Assembly (NCBI RefSeq): GCF_030486595.1
Contig: NZ_JAUJZH010000002.1
Span: 248,001 to 312,000 of the forward strand
Length of the DNA: 64,000 nt
From: Variovorax ginsengisoli
GTDB taxonomy: Bacteria > Pseudomonadota > Gammaproteobacteria > Burkholderiales > Burkholderiaceae_C
Reading direction: 5' to 3'
In this document: one piece after another, positions 1-9,078 of the stretch
How positions within the stretch are numbered: the stretch's first letter is position 1
Layout: every line of letters begins with the position of its first letter
Position numbers and translations under genes: made by a program
Notes under the pieces: generated by a model
Database searches by the model: none
What the model saw: the letters and a program-made list of their open reading frames with translations, nothing else
Told to the model about the DNA's origin: nothing

Positions 1-825
1 GATCGGCATGTCGGGTTCGCCCTGCAGGATCAGCCGCACGTCGACACCGCGCCGGGCGGCACGGCGCAGCTCCTTGATGAGCCGGTAGCCGGGAAAGAAA
101 TAGGCGTTGGCGATCACGATGCGTTGGCGGGCGCTGCGGATGGCCGCGAGATAGTGGCGCTCGATGTCGTTGGTGTGGCGCCGATTGTCGCGGGTGACGA
201 ACTGCGCCGCGGCCTCTCCCGCGGGCGCGTTGTCGTCTTGCGCGGCGGCGCGGATCCGGCGCCGGAACCAGCCGGCGCCCTTGCCACCGACAGCGATCGC
301 CTGCAGCACGAAGCGATGGATCTCGGAGACGATCGGGCCGGCCAACTCGACCGCATAGTCCTGCTTCGCCTTGGGGCCGAAGTCGAGCAGGTGGTCGGCC
401 GAATAGTTGATACCGCCGACGAAGGCCAGCGTGCCGTCGACCACCACGATCTTGCGGTGCATGCGGCGGAAGACGTTGAGCCGCTGGCCGAAGATGCGCT
501 TGCCGGGATCGAACACCCGCACCTTGACGCCCGCGGCGATCAATCCCGCGATGAATCCGGGCGACAGCGAGGGCGAGCCGAAGCCGTCGATCATGAGGTC
601 GACCTTGACGCCACGGCGGGCCGCCGCGCTCAGCGCCGCGTGCAGCTGCTCGCCGACCTTGTCCTCGAACAGGATGAAGGTCTCGACGATCACCTCGCGC
701 CGGGCTTCGCCGATGGCCTCGAACACGCGCGGAAAGAACTGCTCGCCGTTTTCCAGCAGCGCGACGCGGTTGCCGTCGGTCCAGCGGCGGCCGGCGGCGG
801 CCGTGTCGGGGGTGTCGTTGCTCAC
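1..825 (-). CDS. clsB: Cardiolipin synthase B-like phospholipase D family protein, 3' end outside window
   Basis: Likely transfers phosphatidyl groups to make cardiolipin or related lipids at the inner membrane. I translated 275 codons from a GTG start at 825. The first phospholipase D HKD motif (H-x-K-x4-D, His123, Lys125, Asp130, followed by a glycine-rich GG and N) is present. The second HKD motif expected near residue 300 lies beyond position 1. The GTG overlaps the TGA of the upstream phosphoesterase (GTGA), so the two are translationally coupled. This pairing mirrors the ybhP-ybhO arrangement of enterobacteria. The N-terminus has no transmembrane hairpin, which fits ClsB rather than ClsA. 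Family is secure; ClsB versus another PLD subgroup is inferred from context. Confidence 0.85.
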   Translation of the reverse strand, partial: MSNDTPDTAAAGRRWTDGNRVALLENGEQFFPRVFEAIGEARREVIVETFILFEDKVGEQLHAALSAAARRGVKVDLMIDGFGSPSLSPGFIAGLIAAGVKVRVFDPGKRIFGQRLNVFRRMHRKIVVVDGTLAFVGGINYSADHLLDFGPKAKQDYAVELAGPIVSEIHRFVLQAIAVGGKGAGWFRRRIRAAAQDDNAPAGEAAAQFVTRDNRRHTNDIERHYLAAIRSARQRIVIANAYFFPGYRLIKELRRAARRGVDVRLILQGEPDMPI

Positions 826-1613
826 AGCGCGATCTCCGCCACCAGCGGGGCATGGTCCGACAGGTGCGACCAGGGCCGGCGCGGCAGCACCACCGGTGAA
901 TGGACGCTGGCGTTCCGGACGTAGATGCGGTCCAGCGACAGCAGCGGGAAGCGGGCGGGAAAGGTTCGCGCGGCGCTGCCATGGGCCTGCACGAAGACCT
1001 CGCTCAGCGAAGCCCCCTGGGCGAGGATCTGGTGGGCGCGGCCGCGCCAGTCGTTGAAATCGCCGGCGACGACCAGGGGTGCATTGGCCGGCACCTCGTC
1101 GCGCACGATGTGGCAAAGCAGCTCGAGCTGCTGCAGCCGGTGGGCCTCGGCGAGTCCCAGGTGCGCGCAGATCACGTGGACGTCGATCGGCCGTCCCGGC
1201 AGCCGCAGCACGCAATGCAGGAGGCCTCGCTTCTCGGGCCCGACGATCGAGACGTCGTGGTTGCGGTGGTGGACGATCGGGAACTTCGACAGCACGGCGT
1301 TGCCGTGATGCCCCTTGGGATACACCGCGTTGCGGCCATAGGCGAACTGCGGCCACATGGTGTCGGCCAGGAATTCGTAGTGCGGTGCCTCGGGCCAGTT
1401 GTCGACCTTGCGCGAATGGCGCGAGTGGGTGCCCAGCACCTCCTGGAGGAACACCACGTCGGCGCCCACCGTGCGCACCGCATCGCGCAACTCCGGCAGG
1501 ATGAACTTGCGGTTCAGCGCCGTGAAGCCCTTGTGGGTGTTCACGGTCATGACCTTGAGGGAGGTCGCCGGCGCGGCGGTGGCGCCCGAATGCAGGGGAG
1601 GCTTCACAAGCAT
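822..1613 (-). CDS. Endonuclease/exonuclease/phosphatase family protein (YbhP-like)
   Basis: A 263-residue EEP-fold phosphoesterase. Seen in the sequence are the N-terminal VNTHKG (Asn25), FLQEV (Glu58), a GDFND motif and the C-terminal SDH (Asp253-His254), which together form the metal-binding active site of this superfamily (DNase I, sphingomyelinase, inositol phosphatase). It overlaps the next gene, the cardiolipin synthase, by four bases. As with E. coli YbhP beside ClsB/YbhO, a role in phospholipid turnover is likely but the substrate is unknown. The ATG at 1613 is taken as start. No signal peptide is visible. The extra N-terminal residues before LKVMTVN could mean a start a few codons downstream. 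Confidence 0.8.
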   Translation of the reverse strand: MLVKPPLHSGATAAPATSLKVMTVNTHKGFTALNRKFILPELRDAVRTVGADVVFLQEVLGTHSRHSRKVDNWPEAPHYEFLADTMWPQFAYGRNAVYPKGHHGNAVLSKFPIVHHRNHDVSIVGPEKRGLLHCVLRLPGRPIDVHVICAHLGLAEAHRLQQLELLCHIVRDEVPANAPLVVAGDFNDWRGRAHQILAQGASLSEVFVQAHGSAARTFPARFPLLSLDRIYVRNASVHSPVVLPRRPWSHLSDHAPLVAEIAL

Positions 1614-1811
1614 GGTTGTAAGCCGGGCCAGCTTCCGCGGCTGTAGGAACGGACCACCTCCTTCGATGGCCTTCGCTCAAGGGGGCATGGCGCCTACAGG
1701 CAGCCCGGCCGCAGCCCCACATGGCGGCCGTCCGTGCCCTTCTACGGTGCATTCAGAGCTTGAAGAAAAGGGCTCGACTTGTTCAACGAACGCAGAGAGA
1801 CAGGAGCCATC

Positions 1812-2243
1812 ATGAAGCAACAATTTGTCGCCACCACCCTTCTCGCCGGACTGATGGGCATGGCCGGCCTCGCCATGGCCCAGGGCACCACCGCGATGCC
1901 AGCCCAGCCCGACCCCGCGGTCGGGGGCCAAGCCAGCACCAAGACGCCGGCGGGCGTCGCCAATCCGACCCAGCGGCCAGACGGCAGCAACCCGGCATCG
2001 CGCGAGGTTGTGAAATCGGAAGCCCGCGTCCACAACCGCAGCAATGCCACCAACAACGTGCCCAAGGGCGAGGCGTCGACCACGGTGAATCACCAGCCCA
2101 ACGCGATGCCGGCGCCGACGGGCGAGAGGTCTCGCATCGAAGTCAGCCAGTCGGGCCGGAAGGTGAAGCCGCATTTCGGCGAGAAGGGCGAGCGGCCTGA
2201 AGTGCCCACCAACCCGACCGACAAGACCGGCACGCCGAAGTAG
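1812..2243 (+). CDS. Small secreted protein of unknown function
   Basis: A 143-residue protein that I do not recognise. The first 23 residues are a clear Sec signal peptide ending in AMA, followed by a low-complexity, Thr/Ala/Pro/Asn/Lys-rich mature part without cysteines, so it is probably periplasmic and partly disordered. The ATG at 1812 is preferred over an upstream in-frame ATG at 1779 because a CAGGAG ribosome site stands just before it and the signal peptide begins there. It stands alone, with about 200 bases of non-coding DNA upstream and a strong terminator just downstream. Function cannot be inferred. Confidence 0.6.
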   Translation: MKQQFVATTLLAGLMGMAGLAMAQGTTAMPAQPDPAVGGQASTKTPAGVANPTQRPDGSNPASREVVKSEARVHNRSNATNNVPKGEASTTVNHQPNAMPAPTGERSRIEVSQSGRKVKPHFGEKGERPEVPTNPTDKTGTPK

Positions 2244-2261
2244 GCGGTCGCTTGAAAGAAA

Positions 2262-2290
2262 CCCCCTGCACGTGGGTGCAGGGGGCTTTT
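2262..2290. terminator. Rho-independent terminator, possibly bidirectional
   Basis: A perfect 9-bp stem (CCCCCTGCA at 2262-2270 and its complement at 2277-2285) closes a six-base loop and is followed by CTTTT on the plus strand. On the minus strand the stem is followed by a TTTCTTTC tract. It sits between the convergent secreted-protein gene (ends 2243) and the Spy-like gene (ends 2305), so it can serve both. Confidence 0.75.
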
Positions 2291-2304
2291 GCCGTGGCGG
2301 AAGA

Positions 2305-2871
2305 TCAGCTCTTGGCCGGCGGCGGGGCCGGGTGATGGTGGTGTCCGCCAGGACCGCCAGCGCCGCGGTGGCCGAAGCGTTGCATCGATTCGGCGTCGAA
2401 GGTCTTCTGCTGCTCCGGCGACAAGGCTGCGTAGAAGCTCCGCGTGGCGTCGGCACGCTTGGCGAACATTGCGCTGCGTTCGGCCTGGCGTGCCTGCATC
2501 CGGTCGAGGCGCTGGGGCGTCGTCAGCTTGGCGAACTCGGCGCGATCGGCACCCGGCTGGCCTGCCGGGCGGGCCGGGGGCTGCTGGGCGGCGTTGAAGC
2601 TGTTCCAGGCGCTTTCCTGGGCCGGGGTCAGCTTGAGCTTTTCCTTCAGGGCGGCCAACTGCTGGGCCCGATGGGCCTGCATGCGCTCGAAGCGTTCGGC
2701 GCGATCGGCCTCATGGCGCTGCGGCTTGGCTGGCGCCTGCGCCCCAGGCTGGGCCGTGGCGGCGGGCGGCGGGGGAGCCGTCAGCGGCGCCTGTGCAAAG
2801 GCACCGGACGATGCGAAGGTGGCCGAGGCCAGCAGACCGGCCCAGAGAAGGCTTTTGCGAGACGGGATCAT
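2305..2871 (-). CDS. Spy/CpxP family LTXXQ-motif periplasmic protein
   Basis: A 188-residue exported protein. Residues 1-25 form a signal peptide (MIPSRKSLLWAG... ending AFA). Two LTXXQ-type motifs typical of Spy/CpxP are visible: LTPAQ in the middle and LSPEQ towards the C-terminus. They sit in a helical, Arg/Gln/Ala-rich body, followed by a Gly/His/Pro-rich tail with four consecutive histidines that could bind metal. The family comprises ATP-independent periplasmic chaperones or envelope-stress and metal sensors. The start at 2871 is chosen because an AAAGGAAG site lies just upstream and the signal peptide begins there. A much longer open frame upstream is an artefact of GC-rich sequence. 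Confidence 0.8.
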   Translation of the reverse strand: MIPSRKSLLWAGLLASATFASSGAFAQAPLTAPPPPAATAQPGAQAPAKPQRHEADRAERFERMQAHRAQQLAALKEKLKLTPAQESAWNSFNAAQQPPARPAGQPGADRAEFAKLTTPQRLDRMQARQAERSAMFAKRADATRSFYAALSPEQQKTFDAESMQRFGHRGAGGPGGHHHHPAPPPAKS

Positions 2872-3020
2872 GAGAGTGCTTCCTTTCGAAGAAGCCTGCC
2901 ACCGATGGGCAGCAGGTGAGAGGAAGTCTGGCGCCGCCATGTATCGCGATCGTGAGCCCGGGGTGAGGTCTGGTAAAGAAGCATGAACCGCGGGCGCTCG
3001 CGACTCGCCCTCTCGCGCGG

Positions 3021-3926
3021 TCAGCCGAGCTTGCCGTTCTGGAAGTCGTGCACCGCCTGGGTGACCTGCTCGCGCGTGTTCATGACGAATGGCCCGTACT
3101 GGGCGATCGGCTCGTGCAGCGGCTTGCCGGCGATCAGCAGCGCGCGGGCCGGGCTGTGGTTCGAGGCCGGCGCCCGCAGCACCACGCCATCGCTGCCGGG
3201 CTCGTTGGCCAGGATCGCCATGCGCTTGGTCGGGATCTCGGCGCTGCCGATGTAGAGCGACTCGCGGAACACGTAGACCAGCGCGTTGCGGTCGTCCAGC
3301 AGCGGCTGGGCGAACTCGGCCCCGGGCGGCAGCGTGATGTCGAGGTAGAGCGGCTCGGTGTGTTCCCGCTGGACCGCGCCATGGACGCCGTGGCTGACGC
3401 CCGCGATGACGCGCACGTGGGCGCCAGCCGGGGTGATGAACTCCGGGATCTCTGGACTCTGGATGTCGCGATACCAGGGCTCGCGCATCTTGTCCTTGGC
3501 CGGCAGGTTGAGCCACAGCTGGAAGCCTTCCATGAGGCCTTCTTCCTGCTCGGGCAGCTCGCTGTGCACCAGGCCCCGCCCGGCGGTCATCCACTGCACG
3601 CCGCCGTTCGACAGCAGGCCTTCGTGGCCGGCACTGTCGCGGTGGCGCATGCGCCCGGAGATCATGTAGGTCACGGTCTCGAAGCCGCGGTGGGGGTGGC
3701 TCGGGAAGCCGCCGATGTAGTCGCCCGGGTTGTCGCTGCTGAACGCATCGAGCATCAGGTAGGGATCGAGGCGCTGCTGCAGCGGCTGGTGCAGCACGCG
3801 CGTGAGCTTGACGCCGTCGCCGTCGCTGGTCGAGACGCCGGCGACGATCTGGTCGATGCCGCGCGGCTGGGAGAGCGACAGCGGCTCGACCGCGGGGGAC
3901 GGATGGGCGTGGGAGTTGGTGCTCAT
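3021..3926 (-). CDS. Pirin family protein
   Basis: A 301-residue bicupin of the pirin family. The N-terminal cupin carries the metal ligands HPHRGFET (two His) and the later HSE (His and Glu). These are the four ligands of pirin and of the quercetinase YhhW. The C-terminal domain is the Pirin_C type. Bacterial pirins bind iron and either act as quercetin dioxygenases or modulate partner enzymes; which applies here is not shown. The gene is separate from its neighbours, with about 50 bases to the racemase-like gene upstream. Its length matches the family. Confidence 0.9.
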   Translation of the reverse strand: MSTNSHAHPSPAVEPLSLSQPRGIDQIVAGVSTSDGDGVKLTRVLHQPLQQRLDPYLMLDAFSSDNPGDYIGGFPSHPHRGFETVTYMISGRMRHRDSAGHEGLLSNGGVQWMTAGRGLVHSELPEQEEGLMEGFQLWLNLPAKDKMREPWYRDIQSPEIPEFITPAGAHVRVIAGVSHGVHGAVQREHTEPLYLDITLPPGAEFAQPLLDDRNALVYVFRESLYIGSAEIPTKRMAILANEPGSDGVVLRAPASNHSPARALLIAGKPLHEPIAQYGPFVMNTREQVTQAVHDFQNGKLG

Positions 3927-3974
3927 CCTGGCATGGTGGCACGGTCGGGGCGACCGCGCTGGCGGTGGGGCCAG

Positions 3975-4706
3975 TCAGCCCAGCGACTCGAGCTCCCAGG
4001 ACACGTTCTGCCAGGCCACGCCGAAACCCGGGGGCGTGGCCGCCGTCTCGCCGCCGCTGACGGCCTCGAGCGCCCACTCGGCGCCGGCGCTGACGCTGTC
4101 GATCAGCGGCACCGGCACCGAAGCGGCGAAATCGCCCGCCATGCCCGCCAGGCCGGCGCCGCCGAGGATCACCGCCTGCGCCTCGAAGCGCGTCGCGGCC
4201 TCGCGGCAAGCTTCGGCCAGCAGGCTGCGGGCGCCGACCGGGTCCTGGGCCAGCTGAGCGCCGCTGGGTGCCACCGTGTGGATGCCGGCCAGCGACGCCG
4301 CGAAGCCGAGCGAGGATGCCAGCCGATCGAGCATCGGCCGCCAGCGTTCGCCGCCGGTCACGACGGCGAAACGGCCGTGCCGGGCGGCCGCCGCGAAGGC
4401 CGCCTCGGCCAGTCCGCCGACCGGCACGCCGGCGCCGTCGCGCAGGGCGAACAGGCCCGGGTCGCCGAAGCAGCCGATCAGGATCGCGTCAGGCCGCTCG
4501 CCGTGCGCGTGGGCGCTGGCCCAGGCATCGAGGACCGCATGCTGCGCCACCGCGTAGGTGGCCTCGCTGGCGATGTACGGCGCGCCGAACCGCGCGGTGA
4601 GCGTGTGCACCGCCAGGGCTCCCTCCAGTTGCTTCTGCAGGTGCTGCTGGAGCAGCGCGCTCACCGAGGCCGAGGTGTTCGGGTTGACGACCAGCAGCCG
4701 CTTCAT
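3975..4706 (-). CDS. Asp/Glu/hydantoin racemase superfamily protein with one catalytic cysteine missing
   Basis: A 243-residue protein starting KRLLVVNPNTS, the hallmark N-terminus of the hydantoin/allantoin racemase branch. The first catalytic cysteine is present in IGCFGDPG (Cys79). At the position of the second (usually LGCAG) the sequence reads LGGAG (Gly183), so a two-cysteine racemase mechanism is unlikely as written. It may instead be a binding, decarboxylating or isomerising relative. It is the last gene of an ABC importer operon, 15 bases after a permease, which suggests it acts on the imported compound, perhaps a nitrogen-rich ring or amino-acid derivative. The substrate is unknown. 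Confidence 0.75.
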   Translation of the reverse strand: MKRLLVVNPNTSASVSALLQQHLQKQLEGALAVHTLTARFGAPYIASEATYAVAQHAVLDAWASAHAHGERPDAILIGCFGDPGLFALRDGAGVPVGGLAEAAFAAAARHGRFAVVTGGERWRPMLDRLASSLGFAASLAGIHTVAPSGAQLAQDPVGARSLLAEACREAATRFEAQAVILGGAGLAGMAGDFAASVPVPLIDSVSAGAEWALEAVSGGETAATPPGFGVAWQNVSWELESLG

Positions 4707-4721
4707 GGTGGAGCGCGGGCG

Positions 4722-5612
4722 TCAGCGGCGCCGCGTCGAACGCCGCCCCAGCAGCGCCGCCGACCCCAGCGCGATCGCCATCACGGCGAACGATACGACG
4801 GTGGTCACCGTGCCGAGCGCGTAGATCGATGGCGTGGTCACGGTCGAGGTCAGCGCCTGCAGTTCGAGCGGAAGCGTATTGACGTCCCCGATGGCTTGCG
4901 AGGTGCGCGCGATCTCGTCCCAGCTCAGCGTGAAGCCGAACATGCCGATGCCGACCACCGACGGCCCGATCAGCGGCAGCACCACGTGCAGGAAGCTCTG
5001 CCAGGGCGTGGCGCCGAGGTCGCGCGCGGCTTCTTCGTAGGCCGGATTGAAGCGGTTGAAGACCGCGAACATGATCAGCAGGCCGAAGGGCAGCGTCCAG
5101 GTCAGGTGGGCGCCGAGGGCCGAGGTGAGCAGCCCGAGCGCGGTGCCGTAGTTCTCGAGCAGGCCCTCGGCGCCGATCGCGCCGAGCGCGCCCTTGAGGC
5201 CGGTGTCGAGCAGGCGGAACTGCAGCCCGATGCCCAGCGAGACGATGATCGACGGCATGATCAGGCTCGCTACCGTGACGAAGAACAGGGCGTTGCCGCC
5301 CTTGAGCCGCTTGCGGAACGCGAGGCCGGCCAGCACCGACAGCACCACCGTGAAGGCCATCACCACCGCGCCGAGCATCAGCGAGCGGCCGAAGGCGGCG
5401 CCGATGTCGACCGTGCCCAGGCCCTCGGCGAGCTTGCGGAACCAGTGCAGCGACACGCCGCGCAGCGGAAAGGTGAGGCCGCCCTCGGGGCCCTGGAAGC
5501 TCAGCACGAAGATGGTGATCATCGGGCCGTAGAGGAAGACCACGAACAGCGTGAAGACCAGGGCCAGGGGCCAGAAGCCGGCGCTGCGCTGTTCACCAAT
5601 CCGGTGGCTCAA
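4722..5612 (-). CDS. ABC transporter permease, spermidine/putrescine (PotC-like) type
   Basis: A 296-residue inner-membrane permease with about six hydrophobic segments. It has the cytoplasmic EAA loop (EEAARDLGATPWQSF...LP), which docks onto the ATPase. The closest family is PotC/YdcV, within the polyamine/opine/iron import class. It starts one base after the stop of the PotB-like permease and is followed 15 bases later by the racemase-like gene. It works with the genes up to 9003 as one importer. The C-terminus is basic (GRRSTRRR). Confidence 0.9.
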   Translation of the reverse strand: MSHRIGEQRSAGFWPLALVFTLFVVFLYGPMITIFVLSFQGPEGGLTFPLRGVSLHWFRKLAEGLGTVDIGAAFGRSLMLGAVVMAFTVVLSVLAGLAFRKRLKGGNALFFVTVASLIMPSIIVSLGIGLQFRLLDTGLKGALGAIGAEGLLENYGTALGLLTSALGAHLTWTLPFGLLIMFAVFNRFNPAYEEAARDLGATPWQSFLHVVLPLIGPSVVGIGMFGFTLSWDEIARTSQAIGDVNTLPLELQALTSTVTTPSIYALGTVTTVVSFAVMAIALGSAALLGRRSTRRR

Positions 5613-5613
5613 G

Positions 5614-6531
5614 TCAGAGCTCCTTCCGGATGTCGACCAGCCGCGTGAGGCCCCAGATGATCATCAGCACCACCGCCAGCAGGATCATCGCGTTGGCCGC
5701 CGCCAGCGGGAACTGCAGATACGAGGTCTGGACCTGGATGATCTTGCCGACCGAGGCGATCTGCTGGCCGCCCATCACGCCGATGGTGACGAAGTCGCCC
5801 ATCACGATCGTGATGACGAAGATCGAGCCGATCAGGATGCCGGTGCGCGACAGCGGCACGATCACGTTCCACAGCGTCTGCCAACCCGAGGCGCCGGAGT
5901 CGTTGGCGGCTTCGAGCAGCGAACGGTCGATGCGCATCATCGAGTTGAAGATCGGCACGATCATGAACATGGTGTACAGGTGCACGAAGGCCAGCACCAC
6001 CGAGAAGTCCGAGAACAGCAGCCACTCGACCGGCGCATCGACCAGGCCCAGCCCCATGAGCCCCTGGTTCACCAGCCCGTTGCGGCCCAGCAGCGGCACC
6101 CACGAGATCATGCGGATCACGTTGGAGGTCCAGAACGGCACCGTGCACAGCACGAACAGCAGCGTCTGCATGCCCGGCGAGCGCACGTGGAAGGACAGGA
6201 AGTAGGCCACCGAGAAACCGATCAGGAGCGTGATGGCCCAGACCAGCAGGCAGAACTTGAGCGTGCTGAGGTAGGTCGACAAGGTGACGCAGAGGTCGCC
6301 GTTGTCGGTGAGGTGCGAACAGCCCTCGAAGATCGCGAAGTAGTTGCGCGGCGAGATCGCCGGAATCAGCTCGTACTCGTTGAAGTTCCACAGGCTGACC
6401 ATCGCGATCAGCGCCAGCGGGATCAGGAAGAACAACAGGAACACCAGCGCGAACGGCGCCGCCTGCCACCAGGCCTTGACGGCGTGGGCAGGCAGCAAGG
6501 CCGCGTGGCTGGTGGTCGTGGGCGCGCTCAT
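5614..6531 (-). CDS. ABC transporter permease, spermidine/putrescine (PotB-like) type
   Basis: A 305-residue inner-membrane permease, the partner of the PotC-like subunit immediately downstream. About six membrane segments and the EAA loop (LEAANDSGASGWQTLWNVIVP) are visible. A periplasmic loop contains two cysteines (EGC...GDLC). It begins seven bases after the substrate-binding protein gene stops. Family known: PotB/YdcU. The imported compound cannot be read from the sequence. The ATG at 6531 fits the first hydrophobic segment. Confidence 0.9.
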   Translation of the reverse strand: MSAPTTTSHAALLPAHAVKAWWQAAPFALVFLLFFLIPLALIAMVSLWNFNEYELIPAISPRNYFAIFEGCSHLTDNGDLCVTLSTYLSTLKFCLLVWAITLLIGFSVAYFLSFHVRSPGMQTLLFVLCTVPFWTSNVIRMISWVPLLGRNGLVNQGLMGLGLVDAPVEWLLFSDFSVVLAFVHLYTMFMIVPIFNSMMRIDRSLLEAANDSGASGWQTLWNVIVPLSRTGILIGSIFVITIVMGDFVTIGVMGGQQIASVGKIIQVQTSYLQFPLAAANAMILLAVVLMIIWGLTRLVDIRKEL

Positions 6532-6538
6532 CCTGTCG

Positions 6539-7810
6539 TCATGCAGCCACGAACTCGTTCCACTTCCGCACCATGTATTCGTTCTCGTCCATCACGGCGT
6601 TCCAGCAGGCGATGCCGCCCATGCGCTCCTCGTAGCTGCCGCCGTCGCGCACCGCGCCGACCTTGGCGATGACGTCGCCCTGCGGGCTCTTGATGTCCTG
6701 CGCGGCGGGCTTGCCTTCCATCCAGTAGGCCCACTCGTAGGGCTCCATCTTGGCCTTGGCGGTTTCCAGCACGGCGCTGTAGTAGCCCTGGCGGTTCAGG
6801 TAGGCACCGGCCCAGCCGTCGAGGAACCAGTTGATGAATTCGTAGGCGCCGTCGAGCTTCTTGCCCGACAGGGTGGCCGGCAGGCCGAAGCCCGAGGCCC
6901 AGGCGCGGTAGCCTTCCTTGAGCGGCTGGAAGGTGCAGGCGATGCCCTTGCTGCGCACCGCGGTCACGGCCGGCGACCACATCGACTGGATCACCACCTC
7001 GCCCGAGGACATCAGGTTGACCGACTCGTTGAAGTCCTTCCACAGGGCGCGGAACTGGCCGGCCTTCTTGGCCTCGATCAGGGTCTTGATCGTCAGGTCG
7101 ATCTCGGCCTTGGTCATGTTGCCCTTGTCGGCGTACTTGTGGATGCCCTTGGCCTCGACCACCATCGCCGCGTCCATGATGCCGATCGACGGGATGTTCA
7201 AGATCGCCGCCTTGCCCTTGAACTCGGGGTTCAGCAGCTCGGCCCAGGAGCCGATCGGCCGCTTGATCAGGTCGGGCCGGATGCCCAGCGTGTCGGCGTT
7301 GTAGGTGGTCGGGATCAGCGACATGAACTGCGTCGGCGTCTTCGAGAAGGCCTTGCTCTTCTCGCCCTCGAGGAAGATCACCTTGATCGGCGCCGTGCCC
7401 TGGTCGCCGACCTTCTTGCCGGCGACCTCGCCCTTGGTGAATAGCGAGGTGATCTTGTCGGCGTTCTTGACCCGCTTGGTGTCGATGCCCTTGAGGTTGC
7501 CGGTGGGCACGATCTTCTTCAGCGAGAAGTACTCGGTGTCGATCAGGTCGAAGCTGTTCGGCGCGGTCACGGCGCGCTTGGTGACGTCGTCGGTGGTGAC
7601 GGCCACGTACTGGATCTCGATGCCGGTGTCGGCCTTGAACTTCTCGGCGATCGCCTTGTCCTGGTTGACCGCGGTGCCGAGGTAGCGCAGCACGATCTTC
7701 TCCTGCGCGTGGATGGCCGGGAAGACACCCGCCGCGAGGATGCCTGCCGTGCCCTGCAGCAGCGTGCGGCGCTGCACGCCGAGGGTCGGGGTTTCGATTT
7801 TTTTGGACAT
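6539..7810 (-). CDS. Extracellular substrate-binding protein of a polyamine-type ABC importer (Tat-exported)
   Basis: A 423-residue periplasmic binding protein (PotD/PotF-like class). The N-terminus MSKKIETPTLGVQRRTLLQG followed by a hydrophobic stretch and AIHA is a twin-arginine type signal peptide, cleaved near residue 35. The mature part starts EKIVLRYLGTAVNQDKAIAEKF, typical of the family. A GGTTG-free spacer of about 60 bases separates it from the ATPase gene, and an AGGAGACCTTCC ribosome site precedes the ATG. Its high expression relative to the rest of the operon is expected but not shown. The ligand is unknown; the racemase-like gene downstream hints at something other than a simple polyamine. 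Confidence 0.9.
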   Translation of the reverse strand: MSKKIETPTLGVQRRTLLQGTAGILAAGVFPAIHAQEKIVLRYLGTAVNQDKAIAEKFKADTGIEIQYVAVTTDDVTKRAVTAPNSFDLIDTEYFSLKKIVPTGNLKGIDTKRVKNADKITSLFTKGEVAGKKVGDQGTAPIKVIFLEGEKSKAFSKTPTQFMSLIPTTYNADTLGIRPDLIKRPIGSWAELLNPEFKGKAAILNIPSIGIMDAAMVVEAKGIHKYADKGNMTKAEIDLTIKTLIEAKKAGQFRALWKDFNESVNLMSSGEVVIQSMWSPAVTAVRSKGIACTFQPLKEGYRAWASGFGLPATLSGKKLDGAYEFINWFLDGWAGAYLNRQGYYSAVLETAKAKMEPYEWAYWMEGKPAAQDIKSPQGDVIAKVGAVRDGGSYEERMGGIACWNAVMDENEYMVRKWNEFVAA

Positions 7811-7876
7811 GGAAGGTCTCCTGAGAGGCGGTGGTGAAGAAAAGGGGGGAGAGGCCGGGGCCGGTCGCGGGCGCTG

Positions 7877-9003
7877 TCAGGCCGCCATCGCCGCCAGGGC
7901 CGCCAGCGGCGCGCGTCGCGGCGGCGACGTGCCGCCGCTGCGTGCTTCGGGGCGCGTGGCGCCGGGGCCCAGCGTCCGGGCATCGGACTCGGCCCACGAG
8001 ACACGCACGCTGTCGCCGACCTCGTAGCTGCGGCCGGCGAATTCCTGCTCGGACAGCAGCACCGAGATGCCGCTCTGCTCCGGAGGCACGCTGGTCAGGC
8101 GCAGGCCGAGCAGCACGTAGGTGCCCTGGTATTCGACGTCGGTGACGTGCGCGGGCAGCCCCGGCTCGCCCGCCGCGCCGGTGGCCGGCGCGATCCGCGT
8201 GTGGTCGTTGCGCACCGCGACCTTGCCGTCGTCCAGCGCGAACACGTTGTGGCCGCCCATGAAGCGCGCCACGAACTCGCTCGCCGGATGGTTGTAGACC
8301 TCGTGCGGCGAGCCGACCTGCTCGATCAGGCCGTTGTTCATCACCACCATGGTGTCGGCCAGCGCCATCGCCTCTTCCTGCGAATGGGTGACGTGGATGA
8401 AGGTCAGGCCCAGCTCCTTCTGCCAGCGCCGCAGCTCGGCGCGCATCTGGATCCGCAGGAAGGGGTCGAGCGCCGACAGCGGCTCGTCGAGCAGCAGCAC
8501 CCGCGGCTCGGTGATCAGGGCCCGCGCCAGCGCCACGCGCTGCTGCTGGCCGCCCGACAGCTCGCCCGGCTTGCGCCCGGCCAGGTGGCCCATCGCGACC
8601 CGCTCGAGCAGGTTGCCGGCGCGCTTGTGGCGCTCGCTCTTTGAGACGCCCTTTTCATCTTGAGGCTGAAGGCAACGTTGTCGAGCGCCGACAGGTGCGG
8701 AAACAGCGCGAAGCTCTGGAACATCATCGCCGTGCCGCGCGCCGCGGCCGGCAGGTTGGTGATGTTGCGGTTGTCCAGCAGGATGTCGCCGCCGGAGGCC
8801 GATTCGTGGCCCGCCACCATCCGCAGCGTCGTGCTCTTGCCGCAGCCCGACGGACCGAGCAGGCAGCAGTAGCTGCCGCTGGCGATCCGCAGGTCGATCT
8901 GGTCGACGGCGGGCGGCGTGCCAGCGGCGTAGCGCTTGCTCAGCGCGACGATTTCAACAGCTGCGGGCGGGGGGGCGGTGACAGCATCCATTGGGGATGC
9001 CAT
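7877..9003 (-). pseudogene. ABC transporter ATPase (PotA-like) with an apparent -1 frameshift
   Basis: The ATPase of the importer is split across two frames. The first part, from ATG 9003, holds Walker A GPSGCGKST and the Q-loop. The second frame, to 7877, holds the LSGGQQQ signature, Walker B LLLDEPLSALD, the switch His (VTHSQ) and a C-terminal TOBE-like domain. The frames meet near 8649-8655, where the minus strand reads ATGAAAAGGGCGTC. One extra G there restores MKRGVSKSERHKRAGNLL, and the joined protein is 375 residues, a normal length. Either a sequencing error, a recent inactivating mutation or (less likely) slippage on AAAAGGG. If real, the importer has lost its motor unless another ATPase substitutes. 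Confidence 0.8.
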
Positions 9004-9078
9004 CGCAAGACATGTGCCAGCGAAGTCGTGGGCTGCGGGCCTTTTCGTTGCGCCGACTTGGTGCGCGGGCCGGCTGCG

